A stretch of DNA of 64,000 nt. Source: JAJCZZ01 sp964569085. Lineage in GTDB: Bacteria > Gemmatimonadota > Gemmatimonadetes > Longimicrobiales > Gaopeijiaceae. The first letter of the stretch is position 1. Each line of letters begins with the position of its first letter. The notes below the pieces were generated by a model that saw only the letters and a program-made list of their open reading frames with translations, made no database searches and had not been told where the DNA came from. A program made the translations under genes and the position numbers. Where the stretch lies: contig CAZMTA010000011.1 of NCBI GenBank assembly GCA_964569085.1, positions 1 through 64,000 on the forward strand, read 5' to 3'. Below are positions 8,617-16,379 of this stretch, in pieces.

Positions 8617-10155
8617 ATGACCGACGACCTGAACCAGGTGCTCCGCGTCCGACGGGAGAAGCTGGACGCCCTCCGCGAGCGCGGCATCGAGCCCTTCGCC
8701 TACGACTACGACGCCACCCACGGGAGCGCGGACGCCCTGGCCCGCTACGAGGAGGCCGAGGAGGGCGGGGAGCTGAACGAGGCCGGCGAGCTCGAGGGCA
8801 CCGTCGTCCGGGTCGCCGGCCGGATCGTGAGCTGGCGGGGCCACGGCAAGAGCGCGTTCGCCCACGTGGAGGACGCCGGGGGGCGCATCCAGCTCTACTT
8901 CAAGAAGAACGTCCTGGGCGAGGAGTCCTTCGGGGACCTGGACCTCCTGGACCTGGGCGACTGGCTCGGGGTGGAGGGGATCCTCTTCCGCACCCGCACC
9001 GGCGAGGTCACGGTGCAGGTCCGGGGCTGGACGCTCCTCTCCAAGTCCCTGCGCCCGCTTCCCTTCGGCAAGGTGGAGGTGGACGCCGACACCGGCGAGC
9101 GGACGTACCACTCGGGCTTCGCCGACACCGAGTCCCGGTACCGGCAGCGCTACGCGGACCTGGCCGTGCACCCCGAGGTGCGCGAGGTCTTCCGCACCCG
9201 GTCCCGCATCGTCACCGAGCTCCGGCGCTTCCTCGACGGCGAGGGCTTCCTGGAGGTCGAGACCCCGGCGCTCCAGCCGCTGTACGGCGGGGCCACCGCC
9301 CGGCCCTTCGTCACCCACCACAACTCGCTGGACCGGCGCATGTACCTACGCATCGCCGACGAGCTCTACCTGAAGCGGCTCATCGTGGGCGGCATGGACC
9401 GGGTCTACGAGATCAGCAAGGACTTCCGGAACGAGGGGCTCAGCCGCTTCCACAACCCCGAGTTCACCATGCTGGAGTGGTACCAGGCCTTCAGCGACTA
9501 CGAGGGCCAGATGGACCTCGTGGAGCGCATGGTCGTGCACGTCGCCGACGAGGTCCTGGGCACCCGGACGGTGACGTACGGCGAGCACGAGCTGGCGCTC
9601 GAGCCGCCCTTCCGGCGCATCCGCCTGGTGGACGCCCTCTCCGAGGCGCTGGGGCGGGACGTCCTGGAGATGTCGGAGGACGACCTGCGCGCCGAGGCCA
9701 AGAAGCGCTCCCTTCCCGAGCTGGACGGCGCGGGGCGGGGGAAGCTCATCGACAAGCTCTTCGGCGAGCTGGTGGAGCCGGACCTGATCCAGCCCACCTT
9801 CGTCCTGGACCACCCCAAGGAGCTCTCCCCGCTGGCCAAGCCCAAGCGCGGCGAGCCCCGGCTGACCGAGCGCTTCGAGCTGTACATGGCGGGGATGGAG
9901 CTCTTCAACGCCTTCAGCGAGCTCAACGACCCCCTCGACCAGCGCGGCCGCTTCGAGGCCCAGATGGGGCTGATGGCCGCCGGGGACGAGGAGGCCCAGC
10001 AGCTCGACGAGGACTACATCCGGGCGCTGGAGTACGGCATGCCGCCCACCGGCGGGGTGGGCATGGGGGTGGACCGCTTCGTCATGGTCCTCACCGACCA
10101 GCCCTCCATCCGCGACGTGATCCTCTTCCCCATCCTCCGCGACGAGGAAGGGTGA
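8617..10155 (+). CDS. lysS: Lysyl-tRNA synthetase (class II)
   Basis: This enzyme charges tRNA-Lys. It has 512 aa, the usual length. An N-terminal OB-fold anticodon-binding domain (about 65-180) is followed by the class II catalytic domain. Motif 2 is around FRNEGLSRFHNPEFTMLEW and motif 3 around GVGMGVDRFVM near the C-terminus. It lies 58 bp behind prfB and probably shares its promoter; no strong ribosome binding site is visible. Confidence 0.97.
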   Translation: MTDDLNQVLRVRREKLDALRERGIEPFAYDYDATHGSADALARYEEAEEGGELNEAGELEGTVVRVAGRIVSWRGHGKSAFAHVEDAGGRIQLYFKKNVLGEESFGDLDLLDLGDWLGVEGILFRTRTGEVTVQVRGWTLLSKSLRPLPFGKVEVDADTGERTYHSGFADTESRYRQRYADLAVHPEVREVFRTRSRIVTELRRFLDGEGFLEVETPALQPLYGGATARPFVTHHNSLDRRMYLRIADELYLKRLIVGGMDRVYEISKDFRNEGLSRFHNPEFTMLEWYQAFSDYEGQMDLVERMVVHVADEVLGTRTVTYGEHELALEPPFRRIRLVDALSEALGRDVLEMSEDDLRAEAKKRSLPELDGAGRGKLIDKLFGELVEPDLIQPTFVLDHPKELSPLAKPKRGEPRLTERFELYMAGMELFNAFSELNDPLDQRGRFEAQMGLMAAGDEEAQQLDEDYIRALEYGMPPTGGVGMGVDRFVMVLTDQPSIRDVILFPILRDEEG

Positions 10156-10205
10156 GGCGCGCGAGCGTCGGACCCCGTCCGGCCCCGGGGGCGTAGACAC
10201 TCCCC

Positions 10206-11465
10206 ATGCGTCGACTCCACTGGTTCATCGCGCGGCACTACCTCGGCTCGAGCCGGGGCCGGGGCCTCCTCTCCCTGATCACCTGGATCGCGCTGGGCGG
10301 CGTGACCGTGGGCGTGACCGCCCTGGTCGTCGTGATCGCCGTGATGACGGGCATGCAGGAGGACCTCCGGGCCAAGATCCTGGAATCCACCCCCCACGTC
10401 CTCGTCCTGGAGCAGGGCACGAGCCTGCGCCTCCAGGACTGGGAGCGGGTCGTGGATTCGATCCTCGAGGTGGACGAGGTGGTGGGGGCGGCCCCCTTCG
10501 TCCTCTCCACCGTGGCGGTGACCCGGGGCGCGGGCCGCTCGTCCTACACCCAGACGGCCGACCTCTACGGCATCTCCGTGGACACGGCCCGGACGACCGC
10601 GACCGACATGGAACGGAAGATCCTCCAGGGCGTGCTGGACCTGGAAGCGCCGCCGTCGGGGCTGAATCCCATCCTCCTGGGGCAGGGGCTGGCGGACCGG
10701 ATGCAGCTCTTCCCGGGGGACACCCTCGTCCTGGTGGCCATGGAGAACCTCCGCCAGGACCCGTTCTCCGGCGGCCTGACGCCGGCGCTCCGGCAGTTCG
10801 AGGTCACGGGCACCTTCGCCACCGGGATGTACGACTACGACACCCGGAACGTCTACACGACGCTGGCCGCGGCCCAGGACCTCCTCGGCCTCGCCCCGGA
10901 CACCGTCTCGGGGATCGGCGTGCGCACGACGGACCCCGAGCTGGCCACGCAGGTGGGCGAGGAGATCCGCGGCCGCCTGGGCTTCCCCTACGTCGTGGAG
11001 AGCTGGATGGTCACGAACCGGGCGCTCTTCAGCGCGCTCAAGCTGGAGAAGCTCGCCATGGGCCTCATCCTCTCCCTCATCGTGATCGTGGCGGCCTTCA
11101 ACATCGTGAGCACGCTCGTCATGGTGGTGGCCGACCGCACCCGGGAGATCGGGATCCTCAAGGCCATGGGCATGACCCGCACCGGGATCCTCCGGGTCTT
11201 CGTCCTCCAGGGCGCCTGGATCGGGGTCGTGGGGACCGTGGTCGGCACGCTCCTGGGGGTGACCCTCTGCTGGGTCCTGGAGACGTACGAGATCATCAAG
11301 ATCCCGCCGGATGTCTACTTCGTGGACCACCTCCCGGTCTCCCTGCGCATCGGGGACCTGGCGGCCATCGTCGGCGTGTCCCTCTTCGTCTCCTTCGCCG
11401 CCACGCTCTACCCGGCGGTCCAGGCCTCGCGCCTGGAGCCGGTGGAGGCCATCCGCCATGACTGA
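10206..11465 (+). CDS. Lipoprotein-releasing ABC transporter permease (LolC/E type)
   Basis: This is the inner-membrane part of the system that extracts lipoproteins for transfer to the outer membrane. It has one N-terminal membrane helix (about residues 15-42), a large periplasmic MacB-like core (about 45-265) and three C-terminal helices (about 280-400), the standard LolC/LolE/FtsX layout in 419 aa. Only one permease gene is adjacent to lolD, so it may work as a homodimer or with a partner elsewhere. The stop overlaps the lolD start by 8 bp. Many lipoproteins in this window are possible clients. Confidence 0.92.
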   Translation: MRRLHWFIARHYLGSSRGRGLLSLITWIALGGVTVGVTALVVVIAVMTGMQEDLRAKILESTPHVLVLEQGTSLRLQDWERVVDSILEVDEVVGAAPFVLSTVAVTRGAGRSSYTQTADLYGISVDTARTTATDMERKILQGVLDLEAPPSGLNPILLGQGLADRMQLFPGDTLVLVAMENLRQDPFSGGLTPALRQFEVTGTFATGMYDYDTRNVYTTLAAAQDLLGLAPDTVSGIGVRTTDPELATQVGEEIRGRLGFPYVVESWMVTNRALFSALKLEKLAMGLILSLIVIVAAFNIVSTLVMVVADRTREIGILKAMGMTRTGILRVFVLQGAWIGVVGTVVGTLLGVTLCWVLETYEIIKIPPDVYFVDHLPVSLRIGDLAAIVGVSLFVSFAATLYPAVQASRLEPVEAIRHD

Positions 11466-12201
11466 CGCCGGAGGGATCCCGCGGGAAGGCAGCGCCACGG
11501 CCGCGGGCGACGGGGCCGCGCCCCTGGAGGCCCGGAAGGTGGAGAAGACCTTCGTGGGCGGGGACGGGAGCCGGCTCTCCGTGCTCCAGGGCATCGACTT
11601 CCGCGTGGAGTCCGGCGAGGCCGTCTCCATCATCGGGAGCAGCGGGGCGGGGAAGAGCACCCTCCTGCACATCCTGGGGGCGCTGGACCGCCCCGGGGGC
11701 GGGGAGGTGCTCCTGGGGGGACGGACCGTGGGCGACCTGGACGACGAGTCCCTGGCCGAGCTGCGGAATCGCCACGTGGGCTTCGTCTTCCAGTTCCACC
11801 ATCTCCTGCGGGAGTTCACGGCGCTGGAGAACGTCATGATGCCGGCGCTGGTGGCCGGGACGGAGCTGGCCGAGGCGCGGGACCGGGCCCGGGAACTCCT
11901 CGACGCCGTCGGGGTGCGCGGAAGGGAGGAGCACAAGCCACGCCAGCTCTCCGGTGGAGAGCAGCAGCGCGTGGCGGTGGCCCGGGCCCTGGTGAACCGG
12001 CCCCTGGTGCTGCTGGCCGACGAGCCGTCGGGCAACCTGGACAACGAGACCAGCGCCCGGCTGCACGATCTGCTCTTCGGCCTGCGCGAGGAGCGGGCGC
12101 TCTCCATGGTCCTGGTGACGCACAACCTCGAGCTGGCGCGACGGGCCGACCGGGTGCTCCTCCTCGAGCGCGGCGGGCTCCATCCCGCGGCTGCGGGGTA
12201 G
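11458..12201 (+). CDS. lolD: Lipoprotein-releasing ABC transporter ATPase LolD
   Basis: This ATPase powers the permease encoded just upstream. The ATG at 11458 overlaps the permease stop and gives 247 aa; the frame is open further upstream, but that part is the shadow of the permease gene. Walker A is GSSGAGKST (about residues 61-69), the ABC signature is LSGGEQQRV, Walker B is LLADEPSGNLD, and a switch His follows in VTHNLELA. The family match (LolD/MacB-type) is clear. Confidence 0.94.
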   Translation: MTDAGGIPREGSATAAGDGAAPLEARKVEKTFVGGDGSRLSVLQGIDFRVESGEAVSIIGSSGAGKSTLLHILGALDRPGGGEVLLGGRTVGDLDDESLAELRNRHVGFVFQFHHLLREFTALENVMMPALVAGTELAEARDRARELLDAVGVRGREEHKPRQLSGGEQQRVAVARALVNRPLVLLADEPSGNLDNETSARLHDLLFGLREERALSMVLVTHNLELARRADRVLLLERGGLHPAAAG

Positions 12202-12234
12202 CGATCGACAGCCCCCCCAACTGCAGGCGAGATC

Positions 12235-12741
12235 ATGGCCGAGAAGATGTGCGACGAGTGCGGCGGCGGTGAGGCCGTGGTGCACCTCACGCAGATCGTC
12301 AACAACGAGATGACCACCTTCCATCTCTGCGACGCCTGCGCCGCCGAGAAGGGGCTGGAGCCCGCTCCGGAGGCCGTGAACTTCCCCCTGACCGACTTCC
12401 TGGCCCAGATGGGACAGGACGAGCCCCAGGGGCGCCCGGTCCCGGACGAGGCGTGCTCCTTCTGCGGGCTCACCTTCGAGCACTTCCGCGAGACCGGCCG
12501 GCTGGGATGCCCCCAGTGCTACACCACCTTCCAGGGCCACCTGGAGGGGCTCCTGCGCCGCATCCACGGCGGCACCCGGCACGTGGGGAAGGTCTACCTG
12601 CCGCCGGACCCCACCGCCTCCGAGCGGGAGAAGCGCGTGGAAGCCCTCCGCCGCAAGCTCGAGCGGGCCGTGGCCACCGAGGACTTCGAGCGGGCCGCCG
12701 AGCTCCGCGACGAGATCCGCGAGCTCGAGCCCACGGGGTAG
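12235..12741 (+). CDS. mcsA: McsA-type zinc-finger activator of the protein arginine kinase
   Basis: The protein has 168 aa. Two CxxC pairs sit near the N-terminus (CDEC near 5-8, CDAC near 37-40) and two more in the middle (CSFC and CPQC), so two zinc sites are likely. A C-terminal UVR motif (AVATEDFERAAELRDEIRELE) ends the protein. In Bacillus, McsA binds zinc and activates McsB. Here it directly precedes mcsB and clpC, but no ctsR repressor is next to it. It ends 3 bp before mcsB. Confidence 0.92.
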   Translation: MAEKMCDECGGGEAVVHLTQIVNNEMTTFHLCDACAAEKGLEPAPEAVNFPLTDFLAQMGQDEPQGRPVPDEACSFCGLTFEHFRETGRLGCPQCYTTFQGHLEGLLRRIHGGTRHVGKVYLPPDPTASEREKRVEALRRKLERAVATEDFERAAELRDEIRELEPTG

Positions 12742-12744
12742 CGC

Positions 12745-13893
12745 ATGGACGACCTGACCACCATCCCCGACTACGGGCTCTCCTGGCTGGAAGCCAGCGG
12801 CGCCCACGCCGACATCGTCCTGTCCACCCGGGTGCGCCTGGCGCGGAACCTCCAGGGGCACGCCTTCGGCCCCAGGGCACGGGTGAACGACCGGGAGGCC
12901 GTGCTGCGCCTCCTCCGGGCCCGGGCGGCCTCCGTGCCCTCGCTGGGCAACGGCCCCCTCCTGGAGATGCCGGAGCTGGAGTCCCGCACCCGCCGGATCC
13001 TCCTGGAGCGCCGCCTGGTGTCCCGGGAGCTCCTCGGTGACGAGACCGACGGTCCGTCCCGGGGGACCGCGATCCTGCTGTCGGCCTCGGACCCCACCAG
13101 CGTGATGATCAACGAGGAGGACCACCTCCGGCTCCAGAGCCTGGTGTCGGGGCTGCGCCTCCAGGAGGCGTGGCGCCTGGTGGACCACCTGGACGAGGAG
13201 CTGGGGCAGGACCTCCCCTTCGCGTTCCACCCCGAGTTCGGCTACCTGACGAGCTGTCCGACCAACGTGGGCACGGGGCTCCGGGCGTCGGTGTTCATGC
13301 ACCTGCCCGGCCTCGTCCTCACCAAGGAGATCGGGAAGGTCCTCCAGGGGCTCTCCCAGGTGGGGCTCACCTTCCGGGGCCTCTACGGCGAGGGCTCGGA
13401 GGTGGTGGGCAACTTCTTCCAGGTGTCCAACCAGACGACCCTCGGGAAGACCGAGGAGGACCTGGTGGACCACCTGGACAAGATCGTCCGTCGGGTGATC
13501 CGCTACGAGACCGACGCCCGTCGGGTGCTCCTCCGGGACGCCCGTTCGGTGACGGAGGACAAGATCTGGCGCGCGTACGGCTTGCTCCGCTACGCCCGGT
13601 CCCTTTCCTTCGAGGAGTTGATGAACCTCCTCAGCGGCGTACGCCTGGGCGTGAGCCTGAAACTCCTCCCAGGGCTCCGTGTATACACGCTCAACAAGAT
13701 CATGATCTTCACTCAGCCCGCCCATCTGGAGCAGGCTGCGAGCCACGACCTCCCCCCGGCCGACGGCGACGCCCACCGCGCCGCCTTCGTGCGGCGCATC
13801 CTGGCGGCGGAGGGTGAGGTGTCCGTGGAAGAGGCGCCCTCGGACGACGTCCCGTCCGAGTCCGATGACCCCAGGGGTCCCGAGGCCCAATGA
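12745..13893 (+). CDS. mcsB: Protein arginine kinase McsB
   Basis: McsB phosphorylates arginine side chains, which in Bacillus marks proteins for ClpCP. The 382-residue protein has the guanido-kinase phosphotransferase fold: STRVRLARNL near residues 30-39, NEEDHLR near 115-121 and the active loop CPTNVGTGLRAS near 171-182. A C-terminal phospho-arginine-binding part (RDARSVTEDKIWRAYG) follows. The active-site loops look intact. The stop overlaps clpC (ATGA), so coupled translation is expected. A phospho-arginine tagging system in a diderm with LPS is less studied than in Firmicutes. Confidence 0.94.
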   Translation: MDDLTTIPDYGLSWLEASGAHADIVLSTRVRLARNLQGHAFGPRARVNDREAVLRLLRARAASVPSLGNGPLLEMPELESRTRRILLERRLVSRELLGDETDGPSRGTAILLSASDPTSVMINEEDHLRLQSLVSGLRLQEAWRLVDHLDEELGQDLPFAFHPEFGYLTSCPTNVGTGLRASVFMHLPGLVLTKEIGKVLQGLSQVGLTFRGLYGEGSEVVGNFFQVSNQTTLGKTEEDLVDHLDKIVRRVIRYETDARRVLLRDARSVTEDKIWRAYGLLRYARSLSFEELMNLLSGVRLGVSLKLLPGLRVYTLNKIMIFTQPAHLEQAASHDLPPADGDAHRAAFVRRILAAEGEVSVEEAPSDDVPSESDDPRGPEAQ

Positions 13894-16379
13894 ACTACAA
13901 CTTCACCGACCGCGTCCGGAAAGTCCTCGCCATGGCTCGTGAGGAGGCGATCCGCCTCCAACACGACTACGTGGGCACCGAGCACATCCTCCTCGGCCTC
14001 ATCCGGGAGGGAGAGGGCGTGGCGGCCGCGGTCCTCACGAACCTCAACGTGGACCTCGAGGAGATCCACGAGCGGGTCGAGGAATCGGTCCGCAAGGGGA
14101 AGGCCACCATCGCGCTGGGCGAGCTGCCCTATACCTCCCGGGCCAAGAAGGTCCTGGAGTTCGCCATGGCCGAGGCCCGGGACTTCAGCCACTCCTACGT
14201 GGGGACCGAGCACCTGCTGCTCGGACTCCTCCGGGAGGAGAAGGGCATCGCGGCCCAGGTGCTGAACTCGCTGGGCGTGACGCTGGAGGAGGGCCGGGCC
14301 GAGACGCTCAAGGTCCTGGGCTCCGACGTGACCCCCTCCGAGCCCGCCGGGATCGGCTCGTCCTCCCCCGGCGCGTCCGGGCAGGGGACCAAGACCGGGG
14401 ACAAGAAGTCCAAGACCCCCGCGCTGGACCACTTCTGCCGCGACCTCACGGAGCTGGCCCGCCAGAACAAGCTGGATCCCACCATCGGCCGCACCGACGA
14501 GATCGAGCGGGTCGTCGAGATCCTGTGCCGCCGGAAGAAGAACAACCCGGTCCTCATCGGTGAGCCGGGGGTGGGGAAGACCGCCATCGTGGAGGGGCTG
14601 GCCCAGCTCATCTCCAAGGGCGAGGTCACCGAGGCCCTCAAGGACTACCGGGTCCTGGCGCTGGACATGGCCGCGGTCATCGCGGGCACCAAGTACCGGG
14701 GCCAGTTCGAGGAGCGCCTGAAGGCGGTCATGAACGAGATCCAGCAGGATCAGACCGTCATCCTCTTCATCGACGAGCTCCACACCCTGGTGGGCGCCGG
14801 CGCGGCGGAGGGGGCCATCGACGCCTCCAACATGCTGAAGCCGGCCCTGGCACGGGGCGAGCTGCAGTGCATCGGCGCCTCGACGCTCAACGAGTACCGG
14901 AAGTACATCGAGAAGGACGGCGCGCTGGAGCGACGCTTCCAGCCCGTCATCGTCGACCCGCCCGCCGTGGAGGAGACGGTGGAGATCCTCAAGGGCCTGC
15001 GTGGCCACTACGAGGACCACCACCGCATCGTCATCCCCGACGAGGCGCTGGAGACCGCCGCCAAGCTGTCGGACCGCTACATCACCGACCGCTTCCTCCC
15101 CGACAAGGCCATCGACGTCATCGACGAGGCCGGGGCGCGGGCGCGCATCGCGGCCCAGGTGCCGCCGCCGGAGGTGGAGGAGCTCAAGGAGGAGCTGGCG
15201 GAGATCGCCCGGAAGAAGGAGGAGGCCATCGGCGACCAGGACTTCGAGCGCGCGGCGGAGCTGCGCGACGAGGAGCGGGAGCTGGGGCAGCAGATCCGGG
15301 AGCGACAGGAGGCCTGGGAGGAGGAGCGCAAGCGCCACCGGCCCGAGATCAGCATCGACGAGGTCGCCTTCATCGTGGGGCGCTGGACCGGCATTCCGGT
15401 CACGCGCATCCGCCAGACCGAATCCGAGCGGCTGGTCCACATGGAGGACGAGCTCCACAAGCGGGTGGTCGGGCAGCACGACGCCATCGAGGCCATCAGC
15501 CGGGCCATCCGGCGCAGCCGGGCCGGGCTCAAGGACCCGAACCGGCCCATCGGCTCGTTCATCTTCTCCGGGCCCACGGGCGTCGGGAAGACCGAGCTGG
15601 CGCGCGCGCTGGCCGAGTTCCTCTTCGCCGACCGCGAGGCTCTCATCCGCGTGGACATGAGCGAGTACATGGAGAAGTTCTCCGTGTCCCGCCTCATCGG
15701 GGCGCCTCCCGGCTACGTGGGCTACGAGGACTCGGGCGCGCTGACCAAGGCCGTCCGGCGCCGCCCGTACTCGGTGGTGCTGCTCGACGAGGTCGAGAAG
15801 GCGCACCCGGACGTGTTCAACATCCTGCTGCAGGTCCTCGACGAAGGGCACCTGACGGACAACTACGGACGGGTCATCGACTTCAAGAACACCGTCCTCA
15901 TCATGACGTCGAACCTGGGCGCCCGGGACATCAGCAAGGGCGGGGGCGTGGGCTTCCACTCCGCGGATCCCCAGACCAGCTACGAGATCATGAAGGACAA
16001 GGTGCGCTCGGAGATCGAGCGGGCGTTCAACCCCGAGTTCCTGAACCGGGTGGACGACACCATCGTCTTCCATCCGCTCACCAAGGAGCAGATCGGGGAG
16101 ATCGTCCACATCCTCCTGGAGGACGTCCGGAAGCGGCTGGCCGAGGAGGAGATGACCATCTCCCTCTCCGACGCCTCGGTGTCGTTCCTCGTGGACGAGG
16201 GCTACGACGAGAAGTTCGGCGCCCGGCCCCTCAAGCGGGCCATACAACGCTATCTTGAGGATCCGCTGTCCGAGAAGATCCTGATGGCTGAGTTCAATGC
16301 CGGTGACGAGATCGAAGTTGACGCCGACCCCGATGGGGAAGGCCTGACCCTTCGCGCGGGATCGACGACGAAGACGTGA
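13890..16379 (+). CDS. clpC: ATP-dependent Clp protease ATP-binding subunit ClpC
   Basis: This AAA+ unfoldase feeds ClpP. In 829 aa it has two N-terminal Clp repeats (1-145), AAA1 with Walker A GEPGVGKT (about 223-230) and Walker B FIDELH, a middle domain with a UVR-like stretch (DQDFERAAELRDEERE near 449-464), and AAA2 with GPTGVGKTE and LLDEVEKAH. The ClpP-docking loop GVGF follows SNLGARDISKGG. This architecture separates ClpC from ClpA/ClpB. It overlaps mcsB by 4 bp, matching the McsB-to-ClpC substrate-marking link known in Bacillus. clpP is not in the window. Confidence 0.96.
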   Translation: MNYNFTDRVRKVLAMAREEAIRLQHDYVGTEHILLGLIREGEGVAAAVLTNLNVDLEEIHERVEESVRKGKATIALGELPYTSRAKKVLEFAMAEARDFSHSYVGTEHLLLGLLREEKGIAAQVLNSLGVTLEEGRAETLKVLGSDVTPSEPAGIGSSSPGASGQGTKTGDKKSKTPALDHFCRDLTELARQNKLDPTIGRTDEIERVVEILCRRKKNNPVLIGEPGVGKTAIVEGLAQLISKGEVTEALKDYRVLALDMAAVIAGTKYRGQFEERLKAVMNEIQQDQTVILFIDELHTLVGAGAAEGAIDASNMLKPALARGELQCIGASTLNEYRKYIEKDGALERRFQPVIVDPPAVEETVEILKGLRGHYEDHHRIVIPDEALETAAKLSDRYITDRFLPDKAIDVIDEAGARARIAAQVPPPEVEELKEELAEIARKKEEAIGDQDFERAAELRDEERELGQQIRERQEAWEEERKRHRPEISIDEVAFIVGRWTGIPVTRIRQTESERLVHMEDELHKRVVGQHDAIEAISRAIRRSRAGLKDPNRPIGSFIFSGPTGVGKTELARALAEFLFADREALIRVDMSEYMEKFSVSRLIGAPPGYVGYEDSGALTKAVRRRPYSVVLLDEVEKAHPDVFNILLQVLDEGHLTDNYGRVIDFKNTVLIMTSNLGARDISKGGGVGFHSADPQTSYEIMKDKVRSEIERAFNPEFLNRVDDTIVFHPLTKEQIGEIVHILLEDVRKRLAEEEMTISLSDASVSFLVDEGYDEKFGARPLKRAIQRYLEDPLSEKILMAEFNAGDEIEVDADPDGEGLTLRAGSTTKT

